Shown: positions 1 to 7,306 of the stretch, in pieces
How positions within the stretch are numbered: position 1 is the stretch's first letter
How the letters are laid out: every line of letters begins with the position of its first letter
Assembly (NCBI RefSeq): GCF_028288205.1
Contig: NZ_JAQBOD010000020.1
Location: 1-41,352, forward strand
Source: Mucilaginibacter sp.
GTDB lineage: Bacteria; Bacteroidota; Bacteroidia; Sphingobacteriales; Sphingobacteriaceae
Direction: 5' to 3'
Length of the DNA stretch: 41,352 nucleotides
Notes under the pieces: generated by a model
What the model saw: only the letters and a program-made list of their open reading frames with translations
Database searches by the model: none
Told to the model about the DNA's origin: nothing
Program-made: the position numbers and the translations under genes

Positions 1-46
1 AAATATAGTGGAATATATTAAAATGCCAATTCTTAAATAATACTTA

Positions 47-1675
47 TTACGCCATAGCGTAAAGCTCGTCTTTTTGTTTTTGTACGGCGTCGCTGTTAAT
101 ATATTCGTCGTAGGTCATCAGCTTATCTATAATGCCGCCCGGTGTTAATTCAATAATGCGGTTGGCAACAGTTTCAACCAGCTCATGATCTCGCGAGGTG
201 AACAGGATAGTGCCCCTAAAGTCCTTCATACCATTGTTTAACGCTGTGATAGATTCCAGGTCGAGGTGATTGGTAGGCTCGTCAAACATCAGCAAATTGG
301 CTTGTTGCAACATCATACGGCTAAACATGCAACGCATTTTTTCACCACCTGACAGAACACTGCTTTTCTTCAAAACCTCTTCGCCAGAAAATAGCATGCG
401 ACCCAGGAAGCCACGGATAAACTGATCATCCTTTTCGCCCGGCGAGTACTCGCGCAACCAGTCAATCAGGTTATCATCTTTACCTTTAAAGTATTCGGTA
501 TTATCCATCGGGATATCGGCAGGATTAATGGTTACGCCCCATTTAAACTCGCCTTTGTAGTCTTTATCCCTGCCGGTTAATATATTGTAGAAAGCGGTAG
601 TAGCTAAACTATTGTTTGATAGCACAGCAATTTTATCTCCCTTATTTACCATTAAGCGGATGTTGTCAAACAATACTTCGCCGTTTAATTTCTTGCTTAG
701 GTTCTCTATCTGCAGTATCTGATCGCCTGCTTCACGGCCAAGGTTATTAAATATAATTCCCGGATATTTACGGTTTGATGGTTGTATCTCATCCAAATTG
801 ATCTTATCCAACGCTTTTTTACGACTGGTAGCCTGTTTTGATTTGGATGCATTGGCGCTAAACCTGCGGATAAACTCTTGCAACTCTTTAACCCTGTCCT
901 CTGTCTTTTTATTCTGATCAGATCTTTGTTTTAAAGCCAATTGACTTGACTCATACCAGAAAGAGTAGTTACCGGTATAGATACTCATTTTGGCAAAATC
1001 AATATCAACCACATGCGTACATACCGTATCCAGGAAGTGCCTATCGTGCGATACAACTAATACAATAGCTTCGTAGCTTGCAAGAAAATCTTCCAACCAG
1101 CTTACCGTGTGGATGTCAAGATCATTAGTAGGCTCATCCAGTAATAATATATCCGGGTTGCCAAAAAGGGCCTGGGCTAATAGCACACGTACTTTTTGCG
1201 TGTTGTCAAGATCCTTTACTAACTGATAATGAAATTCTTCTTTAATGCCCAGGTTACTTAATAGGGTAGCGGCGTTGCTTTCTGCGTTCCAGCCATCCAT
1301 TTCGGCAAAAAGGTTTTCAAGTTCGCCGGCACGTTCGCCATCGGCATCAGTAAAATCCTCTTTAAGATATATCGCGTCTTTCTCCTTCATAATGGCATAC
1401 ATTTCTTTATGCCCCATCATTACTGTTTCAATAACAGTAAACTCATCAAACGCGTAGTGGTTCTGGCTTAATACAGCCATACGTTCGCCCGGAGTAAAGC
1501 TTACCTGCCCGCTTGTAGGATCAATTTCGCCCGAAAGAATTTTTAAGAAGGTAGATTTACCTGCACCATTGGCACCAATAATGCCATAGCAGTTGCCTTG
1601 TGTGAATTTTAAGTTAACGTCTTCAAATAAAGTACGTTTACCATAACGTAAAGATAGATTGGATACCGAGATCAT
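47..1675 (-). CDS. ABC-F family ATP-binding protein (YbiT-like)
   Basis: A 542-residue soluble protein with two ABC ATPase domains in tandem and no membrane segment, the layout of ABC-F translation factors that act on the ribosome. The first domain has a good Walker A (GANGAGKST, residues 34-42) and Walker B (LLLDEPTND, about 177-185). Its signature is degenerate: LDNTQ at 156-160 where LSGGQ is usual. The second domain is the reverse, with a normal LSGGEKMR at 441-448 and DEPTNHLD but no P-loop (SNNSLATTA at 353-361). A charged inter-domain linker (about 245-300) is typical. From memory, related Bacteroidota proteins show the same degeneracy, so I read it as a subfamily trait, not decay. The ATG start lies 20 nt after a -7 element. 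It stands alone at the window edge. The ABC-F call is secure; the exact role is unknown. Confidence 0.93.
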   Translation of the reverse strand: MISVSNLSLRYGKRTLFEDVNLKFTQGNCYGIIGANGAGKSTFLKILSGEIDPTSGQVSFTPGERMAVLSQNHYAFDEFTVIETVMMGHKEMYAIMKEKDAIYLKEDFTDADGERAGELENLFAEMDGWNAESNAATLLSNLGIKEEFHYQLVKDLDNTQKVRVLLAQALFGNPDILLLDEPTNDLDIHTVSWLEDFLASYEAIVLVVSHDRHFLDTVCTHVVDIDFAKMSIYTGNYSFWYESSQLALKQRSDQNKKTEDRVKELQEFIRRFSANASKSKQATSRKKALDKINLDEIQPSNRKYPGIIFNNLGREAGDQILQIENLSKKLNGEVLFDNIRLMVNKGDKIAVLSNNSLATTAFYNILTGRDKDYKGEFKWGVTINPADIPMDNTEYFKGKDDNLIDWLREYSPGEKDDQFIRGFLGRMLFSGEEVLKKSSVLSGGEKMRCMFSRMMLQQANLLMFDEPTNHLDLESITALNNGMKDFRGTILFTSRDHELVETVANRIIELTPGGIIDKLMTYDEYINSDAVQKQKDELYAMA

Positions 1676-1695
1676 GCTGCACCTGTAATTTGCCG

Positions 1696-1703
1696 CAAAA
1701 TTA
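1696..1703 (-). promoter_or_regulatory. -7 promoter element of the ABC-F gene
   Basis: On the minus strand this reads TAATTTTG, a full match to the Bacteroidota -7 consensus TAnnTTTG. It is 20 nt upstream of the ABC-F ATG, which gives a short leader of about 15 nt. No clear TTTG -33 box is visible upstream. Confidence 0.45.
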
Positions 1704-1910
1704 CGGTAAATACTTAAATTATTAGCATAAACGGCTATTATTAATCAACTATGCATCATTAAACTTATACATTGACCATATATTTTTGATAACTATAAAA
1801 CAAATATTATCAACCTGCGTTTAAAATAACATAAATCCAAAAGATAAAATATTATTTCGAGACAACTTTACTTAATTAACAATTTGTTTTCCTTTTAATT
1901 TGTAATAATC

Positions 1911-1991
1911 ATGATTACTTTAATGATAGTCTTAGTTGTCGCTAATATTGTAATTGCCCTAAATAACGTAGCTAAGAGAAAGGTGTATTAA
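1911..1991 (+). CDS. possible 26-aa hydrophobic small protein
   Basis: An ATG-started ORF of 26 codons in the 344-bp gap between the ABC-F and SRPBCC genes. The product starts MITLMIVLVVANIVIAL and ends with a basic tail (NNVAKRKVY), the shape of a single-span small membrane protein. Upstream TTAATTTG (7 of 8 to TAnnTTTG) ends 8 nt before the ATG. Nothing else in the gap looks functional. AT-rich DNA readily yields short hydrophobic ORFs by chance, so this is only a candidate. Confidence 0.2.
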   Translation: MITLMIVLVVANIVIALNNVAKRKVY

Positions 1992-2006
1992 TAGCATATT
2001 ATATTG

Positions 2007-2051
2007 AAAACCCCAAAGATCAGCTTAATATGACGGCCAATCTTTGGGTTT
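2007..2051 (-). terminator. intrinsic terminator of the pyrE-SRPBCC unit
   Basis: On the minus strand AAACCCAAAGAT (2051 to 2040) pairs with ATCTTTGGGGTTT (2020 to 2008) with one bulged base, followed by a short T stretch. The 5' arm is inside the last codons of the SRPBCC gene and its TGA stop (2020-2022) lies at the base of the 3' arm, so the terminator is built into the gene end. Confidence 0.6.
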
Positions 2052-2415
2052 CATGTTCTGCAAGCTTTTGTAACGGGCCTGATGCCATCATTTTCATCAT
2101 CATATTCAGATCGGCATTAATGGTAAGGGTGGCTAAGGTGCCCTCACCATCAGGTGCTAAATTCCAGTTAAGCTTAACAGCAAATGGTGGTTTGCCGGTG
2201 GCTATAATATTGATAGACTTGTTTTCAACTCTTTCGATAATTTGCAGGGCAAGCTGCACCATATTTTGTATGCCAAAATGAGCCTCATCAGTGGTTGATG
2301 TCCAATCCTGCACACTATCCGGCATTAGTTGCTGGTGATTGTTAAAATCAGATAGATACTGATAGACATCACTTACAGGGCGATTTATATTTACTTTACT
2401 TTCAAAAGTAGCCAT
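2020..2415 (-). CDS. SRPBCC family protein (START-like fold)
   Basis: A 131-residue protein opening ATFESKVNINRPVSDVYQYLSDFNN, the usual entrance of SRPBCC/polyketide-cyclase-like domains in which a beta strand leads into the V-x-x-x-L helix that closes a hydrophobic cavity. Alternating strands in the middle (NKSINIIATGKPPFAVKLNW) and a long C-terminal helix rich in Met (NMMMKMMASGPLQKLAEHETQRL) complete the fold. It has no signal peptide and is therefore cytoplasmic. Such proteins bind small hydrophobic ligands, but the ligand cannot be read from sequence. It follows pyrE on the same strand after 91 bp and ends in a terminator, so it is probably cotranscribed with pyrE. Short family members like this are common beside nucleotide genes in this phylum. 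Confidence 0.85.
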   Translation of the reverse strand: MATFESKVNINRPVSDVYQYLSDFNNHQQLMPDSVQDWTSTTDEAHFGIQNMVQLALQIIERVENKSINIIATGKPPFAVKLNWNLAPDGEGTLATLTINADLNMMMKMMASGPLQKLAEHETQRLAVILS

Positions 2416-2478
2416 GGTAGTATAGATTGGAGGTTAGTTAATTAGAGGTTTAGGTTTGATTTTATAAACGATTATCGC

Positions 2479-2508
2479 CAACTGCTAACTCAAAACTGTC
2501 AACTGCTC
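2479..2508. repeat. short stuttering AACTG word repeat
   Basis: Within 30 bp the word AACTG occurs at 2480-2484, 2494-2498 and 2501-2505, with a related TAACTC at 2486-2491. It covers the pyrE stop codon (2507-2509) and the start of the pyrE-SRPBCC spacer. It resembles the other word-like spacer repeats in this window (about 15.73-15.80 kb and 18.20-18.27 kb) but is short and imperfect. Confidence 0.4.
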
Positions 2509-3148
2509 AGGTTCCCCACGTTGACGGGGTTTCGCGCCATTCTCTTAGTACCTCAACATCTTTACGTGATATATATTGGTTCTGTTCTGCATAACTTAGT
2601 AAAGCTGTATAGTTTGATAATGTAATGTATGGGCAATTGGCTGCTTTAAAATTTTCTTCGGCAATGTCAAATCCGTAGCTAAAAATAGCTGCTAACCCGG
2701 CAACATCATAACCTGCATCACGCAATGCGCTAACGGCTTGTAAGCTGCTATTGCCGGTAGATATCAAATCCTCAACTACAACAACTCTTTTGCCTGTTAA
2801 TATATCGCCTTCTATCAAATTACCTGTACCATGATCTTTTGGTTTAGCGCGAACGTAAATAAATGGTAAGCCCAATTCCTGCGCTACCAGCACACCTTGC
2901 GGTATGCCCGCTGTTGCAACACCTGCAATACAACCTACAGACCCAAATTTTTCCTGTATCACTGTAGCTAACTGCTGCCTTATGTAGGTGCGGATAGTTG
3001 GATGTGACAGCGTTATACGGTTATCACAATAAATAGGCGATTTCCACCCCGATGCCCATGTAAAAGGATTATTAGGTTGTAATTTAATTGCTTTAATTTG
3101 CAACAGAAATTCCGCTACCTGTTGTTCGGTTTCAGTAGTATTAAACAT
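2507..3148 (-). CDS. pyrE: orotate phosphoribosyltransferase
   Basis: A 213-residue cytoplasmic enzyme that joins orotate and PRPP to give orotidine 5'-phosphate in UMP synthesis. The type I PRTase PRPP-binding loop is RVVVVEDLISTGNSS (121-135). The catalytic flexible loop has the conserved K-x-K-D-H-G pattern (KPKDHGTGN, 102-110), and the N-terminal orotate site has FTWASGWKSPIYCDNR (29-44). The length is normal. The ATG (minus strand, A at 3148) is in the same CATG as the start of the divergent Nudix gene. A perfect -7 element lies only 4 nt upstream, so the mRNA is probably leaderless. The SRPBCC gene follows. Identification is secure. Confidence 0.97.
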   Translation of the reverse strand: MFNTTETEQQVAEFLLQIKAIKLQPNNPFTWASGWKSPIYCDNRITLSHPTIRTYIRQQLATVIQEKFGSVGCIAGVATAGIPQGVLVAQELGLPFIYVRAKPKDHGTGNLIEGDILTGKRVVVVEDLISTGNSSLQAVSALRDAGYDVAGLAAIFSYGFDIAEENFKAANCPYITLSNYTALLSYAEQNQYISRKDVEVLREWRETPSTWGT

Positions 3149-3785
3149 GGCTCAAAAATACAGAATTTATATTAACGAAAAAGTTATCTTATTAACAGAA
3201 TCTGAACCTAAAAAGACTGAGCATTACCAAAAGATTGATAGCCAGACATTTGATTTGAAAATAATTTACACCTGGATACTGGCGCATAAAAGTGCGTATT
3301 TTTATGTATTGTGTAAGGATGCCAAAGCATTTTTAAAACAAATAAAAGAAAGTGTTATTGTTATTGAAGCAGCCGGCGGACTGGTTAAAAATGAAAACAA
3401 GGACCTTTTATTTATTTACCGTAATGATAAGTGGGACCTGCCTAAAGGTAAAATTGAAAAAGGCGAAACCGTTAAAGAAGCTGCTGTGCGTGAGGTAGAG
3501 GAGGAGTGTAGCATAGTGGTAAGCAAGCTTGGTGTAAAAATATGTAAAACCTACCATGTTTATATTAGTAAGGCCCAAGTTGTTTTAAAGAAAACATATT
3601 GGTATAAAATGAAATGCAAGGGGCAAAATAAACTAAGGCCGCAAAAAGAAGAAGGGATAACCGATGTACGCTGGTTTAAGCCAAATGATATTGAGGCTAT
3701 TTTAGCTAATACTTTTCCATCTATTATGGATGTGCTGGCCGTTATGGATCTGATTAAAGATAAGCCAGTGCCTCTTTCGGAATAA
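3147..3785 (+). CDS. Nudix hydrolase with N-terminal extension
   Basis: A 212-residue protein. The Nudix box lies at 101-123 (GKIEKGETVKEAAVREVEEE then CSI), matching G-x5-E-x7-REUxEExGU except that the penultimate Gly is Ser. The first 70 residues (MAQKYRIYINEKVILLTE onwards) form a separate lineage-type extension and include the only plausible ATG, which supports this start although it overlaps the pyrE start codon. The enzyme would hydrolyse a nucleoside diphosphate linked to another moiety; the substrate is unknown. Its 3' end overlaps the convergent coaD gene by 32 bp. No promoter is evident between the start and pyrE, so any promoter must lie inside the pyrE coding region. Confidence 0.88.
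   Translation: MAQKYRIYINEKVILLTESEPKKTEHYQKIDSQTFDLKIIYTWILAHKSAYFYVLCKDAKAFLKQIKESVIVIEAAGGLVKNENKDLLFIYRNDKWDLPKGKIEKGETVKEAAVREVEEECSIVVSKLGVKICKTYHVYISKAQVVLKKTYWYKMKCKGQNKLRPQKEEGITDVRWFKPNDIEAILANTFPSIMDVLAVMDLIKDKPVPLSE
3153..3160 (-). promoter_or_regulatory. -7 element of pyrE, 4 nt before its ATG
   Basis: The minus strand reads TATTTTTG, an exact TAnnTTTG match. Only 4 nt (3149-3152) separate it from the pyrE ATG. As Bacteroidota transcription starts about 4-7 nt past this box, pyrE mRNA should start at or next to its ATG. A T-rich but imperfect -33 region lies near 3176-3183. Confidence 0.5.
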
Positions 3786-4215
3786 ACTGAGCCACATCAC
3801 CGTTATGACGCATTATTTCGCGCACAATAGTTGAGCTGATAGATGAATAACCCGGTTTGCTTACAATAAATATACTTTCAATATCGGGCATTAACGAATG
3901 GTTCATCTGGGCTATAGCTTTTTCATATTCAAAATCTGATACGGTACGTATGCCGCGTATCATATAGGTTGCCCCAATACTTTTACAAAAATTAACGGTT
4001 AATCCCTCGTAAGCTATAATATGGATCTTGGGTTCCATCTCAAAAACAGCACGTAACATTTTCTCACGTGTTTCTATACTCAAAAAACCCGGCTTTGTGC
4101 TGTTTGCTCCAATACCGATATAAACCTTGTCAAATAAGCCTACCGATCTTTTCACAATATCAACATGAGCTTTGGTAACGGGATCAAATGATCCCGGGAA
4201 AAGGGCTATTTTCAT
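3754..4215 (-). CDS. coaD: phosphopantetheine adenylyltransferase
   Basis: A 153-residue enzyme that transfers AMP from ATP to 4'-phosphopantetheine to give dephospho-CoA, the penultimate step of CoA synthesis. The nucleotidyltransferase start KIALFPGSFDPVTKAHVDI carries the catalytic His at residue 17; the usual T/H-x-G-H motif reads T-K-A-H here, with Ala for Gly. The late ISSTIVREIM motif (about 126-135), which binds ATP, is intact. Length is typical. The gene converges on the Nudix gene with a 32-bp overlap and lies downstream of rsmD on the same strand, 74 bp away. The identification is secure; the Gly to Ala change is probably a lineage variant. Confidence 0.96.
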   Translation of the reverse strand: MKIALFPGSFDPVTKAHVDIVKRSVGLFDKVYIGIGANSTKPGFLSIETREKMLRAVFEMEPKIHIIAYEGLTVNFCKSIGATYMIRGIRTVSDFEYEKAIAQMNHSLMPDIESIFIVSKPGYSSISSTIVREIMRHNGDVAQFIPKEALAYL

Positions 4216-4289
4216 GAGTTGTGTTTTTACGTAAAGTTAATTATTATGTTGTAAAGTTGAAATGTTATAAGGTTTAGCTGGTAGACTGA

Positions 4290-4832
4290 TCAATTTTCGG
4301 GTGCCTTAAAAAACGAAAACGACGAATGTCCATACTTCCGTTGTTCAATAAAAGCGGGATGGTTACTTAGGTTTTGCATGGATTGATGCTCTACTATAAG
4401 CAATCCATGAGGTGATAAAAGACCTTTATCAAAGATATTTTTTGGTATCTCGGGTATCTGGTTCATATCATACGGCGGATCAGCAAATATCAAATCATAT
4501 TGATCTGTTTCCAGTTGCAGGTATTTAAAAATATCGGCCTTGAAAGTTTTTATTTGAATTAGCCCATGCTGGCGGGCAGTATCCTTAATATAGTTAATGC
4601 AATGTATGCTGCGGTCGACCGCTATTACCTGTTTGGCCCCGCGCGATGCAAATTCATAGGTTATGTTGCCTGTACCGCAAAAAAGGTCGAGCACCTTAAT
4701 GTCATCAAACTCAATCTGGTTTTGCAAAATATTGAACAGCGCTTCTTTTGCAAGATCAGTAGTGGGGCGTACCGGTAAGTTTTTTGGCGGATTAAGCCTT
4801 AATCCCTTTAAAGAACCTCCAATGATCCGCAT
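4290..4832 (-). CDS. rsmD: 16S rRNA (guanine-N2)-methyltransferase RsmD
   Basis: A 180-residue SAM-dependent methyltransferase that modifies G966 (E. coli numbering) of 16S rRNA in the assembled small subunit. It begins MRIIGGSLKGLRL, the classic RsmD start, followed by the RPTTDLAKEALFNIL helix (22-36). SAM motif I is VLDLFCGTGN (48-57) and catalytic motif IV is DPPY (118-121). Its start overlaps the end of the DUF3822 gene by 25 bp, so the two are translationally coupled. DUF3822-rsmD-coaD is a common order in this phylum. Confidence 0.96.
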   Translation of the reverse strand: MRIIGGSLKGLRLNPPKNLPVRPTTDLAKEALFNILQNQIEFDDIKVLDLFCGTGNITYEFASRGAKQVIAVDRSIHCINYIKDTARQHGLIQIKTFKADIFKYLQLETDQYDLIFADPPYDMNQIPEIPKNIFDKGLLSPHGLLIVEHQSMQNLSNHPAFIEQRKYGHSSFSFFKAPEN

Positions 4833-5620
4833 AATGATAATGCTGCTAAGGTCAGTATCTGTTGTGAAGGTATTTGTTCAGGCAGCTCCAATATTTGCGG
4901 ATCATAAAAAACGATATCCGGAAAAAAATCGGCCAGTCGGGTGCTGTATTTATCCCCGGGCTTTATGTTTCCACTTAATTTAAAATGGATATCATGCGCA
5001 TCTAAATTCAGTTCTTCGGTAATAAAAGCTGCATAATACGCCAGGTCATCCCCGGTTGTAAAATCGAAATTATTATAAAGCCTTATCTTGCCGTCTTTAA
5101 AGTATAAAAATTCGGCTTTCCCATTTTCTGTATGCAGATAAAGATCCTGGTTTTGAGGACTATTTTTAGTAACGGAAGTTATCCATCCTTTATTTAAATA
5201 AACTGTATTATCAAGGTCGAACCTTTGTACTGCCGATATTATCTTTTCATCAACTTTATAAATAATAAAATTTTGATCGTCCAATACTTGTGCTAAAACC
5301 CTCTCGTCGGGTTTAACATCTAATAACCGGGCATAATTTGGTATTTGCGCCTTATTAAAAAGATGAGACGGCAGTAAACTAAAGCCATTTGCCGGTAAAC
5401 CAATAACAACCTTTTTATAAGTTGCAGATAGTTCTTCGGCCAATTCCTGCGGATCGCTTAACTCAGTTAAGCTACAATTGGTACCCCAGGCAATTAATTG
5501 CCTATTATAAGTTATGGCATACGAAAACGAAACTGCATCAATTTGCATTAACAACGTATAGTAGTATGCCTGGTTAAGATTAAACGAAGGATCGCGGTAA
5601 GTGTAAATTTGTTCGGTCAT
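4808..5620 (-). CDS. DUF3822 family protein
   Basis: A 270-residue protein recognised as DUF3822, a Bacteroidota-restricted family that almost always sits directly upstream of rsmD. It looks like a two-lobed actin/ASKHA-type fold (DAVSFSYAITYNRQLIAWG near the start; KVVIGLPANGFSLLPSHLF around 70-90), but no catalytic motif is visible and the function is unknown. I place the start at the ATG at 5620 (MTEQIYTYRDP). A TTG nine bases upstream at 5629 would lengthen the ORF, but that TTG is the end of a perfect -7 element (TACTTTTG) and so is unlikely to be translated. The 25-bp overlap with rsmD suggests joint expression, perhaps in ribosome maturation (inference). Confidence 0.85.
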   Translation of the reverse strand: MTEQIYTYRDPSFNLNQAYYYTLLMQIDAVSFSYAITYNRQLIAWGTNCSLTELSDPQELAEELSATYKKVVIGLPANGFSLLPSHLFNKAQIPNYARLLDVKPDERVLAQVLDDQNFIIYKVDEKIISAVQRFDLDNTVYLNKGWITSVTKNSPQNQDLYLHTENGKAEFLYFKDGKIRLYNNFDFTTGDDLAYYAAFITEELNLDAHDIHFKLSGNIKPGDKYSTRLADFFPDIVFYDPQILELPEQIPSQQILTLAALSLCGSLEVL

Positions 5621-5626
5621 GCTTAA

Positions 5627-5634
5627 CAAAAGTA
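5627..5634 (-). promoter_or_regulatory. -7 element of the DUF3822-rsmD operon
   Basis: The minus strand reads TACTTTTG, an exact TAnnTTTG match ending 6 nt before the DUF3822 ATG at 5620. It implies a leader of at most a few bases and removes the upstream TTG codon as a start. No good -33 box is visible. Confidence 0.45.
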
Positions 5635-5640
5635 ATATTT

Positions 5641-5673
5641 TTTGAATTACTTAATTACTTATCCGCATTTTTG
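5641..5673 (+). promoter_or_regulatory. promoter of the RecD-like helicase gene
   Basis: TTTG at 5641-5644, a 21-nt spacer, then CATTTTTG at 5666-5673 (7 of 8 to TAnnTTTG). The spacing is ideal for a Bacteroidota promoter. The box ends 4 nt before the GTG start of the helicase, which predicts a leaderless transcript. Confidence 0.55.
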
Positions 5674-5677
5674 TTAG

Positions 5678-7108
5678 GTGTCTGAAATTGATCATATCCG
5701 CAAGGCTTTCCCACATGAACCAACTGCCCAGCAGCAGGAGTTATTTAACCGGTTACATAACTTTTTATTAAAAGATGAAGGCGACGAATGTTTTATATTA
5801 AAAGGATATGCCGGCACAGGCAAAACTACAATTGTAGGAGCATTGGTAAAAGCGCTCAGAAATTATAATTATAAATCAGTATTACTTGCACCAACCGGGC
5901 GTGCGGCAAAGGTAATTACCAGCTATTCGGGGCGAAAAGCTTTTACTATACATAAGCGCATCTACCGAAAAAAAACAGCGCTAAATGTTGATGAATCATT
6001 TTCAATAGCCGATAACCTGGCTACCAATACGTTGTTTATTATTGATGAAGCTTCCATGATATCAGACCAGATTAGTGGCAATAACCGCGATACGTTGCTA
6101 CATGACCTGGTTAAGTATGTTTATAATAAAAAAAATTGCAAGTTAATGCTGGTGGGTGATACCGCGCAATTACCGCCTGTAGGCTCTGATAATAGCCCCG
6201 CATTGGATGAGGAATTAATGAAACTGGATTATAACCTGAATGTGTTCAGTTATGAATTAACAGATGTGCTTCGTCAGCAAAAAGATTCAGGTATATTATA
6301 TAATGCTACACGGATACGTGATATCATCCGGCAGGAAAAAGAAATTATACCACAAATTACAACAAAAGGTTATACAGATGTTTTCAGGATGACAGGTGAG
6401 CGGTTGGAAGAAGGGCTTGAATATGCCTACAATAAATATGGCAATGAAAATACGCTTATAATTTGCCGATCGAACAAAAATGCAAACCTATATAACAAAC
6501 AAATACGCGCCCGGCTGCTATGGCGAGAGGAAGAGCTAACCGGCGGCGACCAGCTGATGATCGTTAAGAACAATTATTTCTGGCTGCAGGATCAGGAGGA
6601 GGGAAGTACTGCTTTTATTGCCAATGGCGACATTGCCAGGATCAGGAAAGTACGCAAGTTTGAAGACATGTATGGATTCCGTTTTGCCGATGTACAACTG
6701 GAGTTTATTGACTATGCTGAGGACCCGGTTTTAGATTGTAAGGTTTTATTGGATACACTTTACTCAGAATCGCCGGCCTTGCAGCCCATAGATCAGAAAC
6801 GGCTTTACCTGGAAGCAATGAAAGATTATGACCATATACCAAACAAACGTGCAAAGCATAACGAGCTAAAACTTAATCCCTATTATAATGCTTTACAAAT
6901 AAAGTTTGCATACGCTATTACCTGCCATAAAGCACAGGGCGGCCAATGGGATGCTGTTTTTGTAGACCAGGGATATTTAACGGATGAAATGGTTAATACC
7001 GATTTTTTACGCTGGTTCTATACCGCCTGCACCCGGGCAACCAAAGAGTTGTTTTTGGTGAATTTTAATGATAAGTTTTATGGGCAGCAGGTGAATAGTG
7101 AATTTTAG
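5678..7108 (+). CDS. RecD-like SF1B ATP-dependent DNA helicase
   Basis: A 476-residue single-polypeptide helicase of the RecD2/AAA_30 type that would unwind DNA 5' to 3' in repair or replication restart. Motif I (GYAGTGKTT) is at 43-51, motif Ia (LLAPTGRAAK) at 69-78, Walker B (IIDEAS) at 121-126 and motif III (LVGDTAQLPPVGS) near 166. The C-terminal UvrD_C_2 part has ITCHKAQGGQWDAVFVD and RWFYTACTRATKELFLV (motif VI, arginine finger). It lacks the long N-terminal region of full RecD2, as do the short Bacteroidota homologues. The start is GTG at 5678; no Met follows for 124 residues, so GTG is needed to keep the P-loop. It is transcribed divergently from DUF3822. Confidence 0.9.
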   Translation: MSEIDHIRKAFPHEPTAQQQELFNRLHNFLLKDEGDECFILKGYAGTGKTTIVGALVKALRNYNYKSVLLAPTGRAAKVITSYSGRKAFTIHKRIYRKKTALNVDESFSIADNLATNTLFIIDEASMISDQISGNNRDTLLHDLVKYVYNKKNCKLMLVGDTAQLPPVGSDNSPALDEELMKLDYNLNVFSYELTDVLRQQKDSGILYNATRIRDIIRQEKEIIPQITTKGYTDVFRMTGERLEEGLEYAYNKYGNENTLIICRSNKNANLYNKQIRARLLWREEELTGGDQLMIVKNNYFWLQDQEEGSTAFIANGDIARIRKVRKFEDMYGFRFADVQLEFIDYAEDPVLDCKVLLDTLYSESPALQPIDQKRLYLEAMKDYDHIPNKRAKHNELKLNPYYNALQIKFAYAITCHKAQGGQWDAVFVDQGYLTDEMVNTDFLRWFYTACTRATKELFLVNFNDKFYGQQVNSEF

Positions 7109-7223
7109 CATAAATAAACCTATTGTCCAGGTATTTACTACTCACCATTCTATTCATTCATCATGCCATAACTTTTATTAAACTAATGTGTTATTAGTAA
7201 TAATGGATTTGACAAAAAGGCAC

Positions 7224-7259
7224 ATGAAATGTATTATGAAATGCCATTATTTCATAATA
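7224..7259. repeat. palindrome upstream of clpB, candidate operator
   Basis: TATTATGAAAT (7232-7242) and ATTTCATAATA (7249-7259) form a perfect 11-bp inverted repeat with a 6-nt spacer. A further direct copy of ATGAAAT is at 7224-7230, 12 bp before the copy inside the left arm. The repeat ends 47 bp upstream of the clpB ATG and overlaps the region where the -33 box would be if the -7 element is GTATTTTG at 7273-7280. It does not match CIRCE. It is plausibly a repressor or activator site; no T-run follows, so it is not a terminator. Confidence 0.5.
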
Positions 7260-7306
7260 AGTAGCATGGCAAGTATTTTGACTATAACCGATATAACCAT
7301 TTCGCT

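Noticed and set aside
4663..4983. 106-codon plus-strand ORF across the rsmD-DUF3822 junction
   Set aside because: It is antisense to two clear genes, has no promoter and no recognisable domain.
5621..5629. TTG start for DUF3822
   Set aside because: The TTG is the last part of the -7 element TACTTTTG; an ATG nine bases later gives a good start.
7224..7259. CIRCE/HrcA operator at clpB
   Set aside because: The palindrome has no TTAGCACTC/GAGTGCTAA arms and its spacer is 6 nt, not 9.
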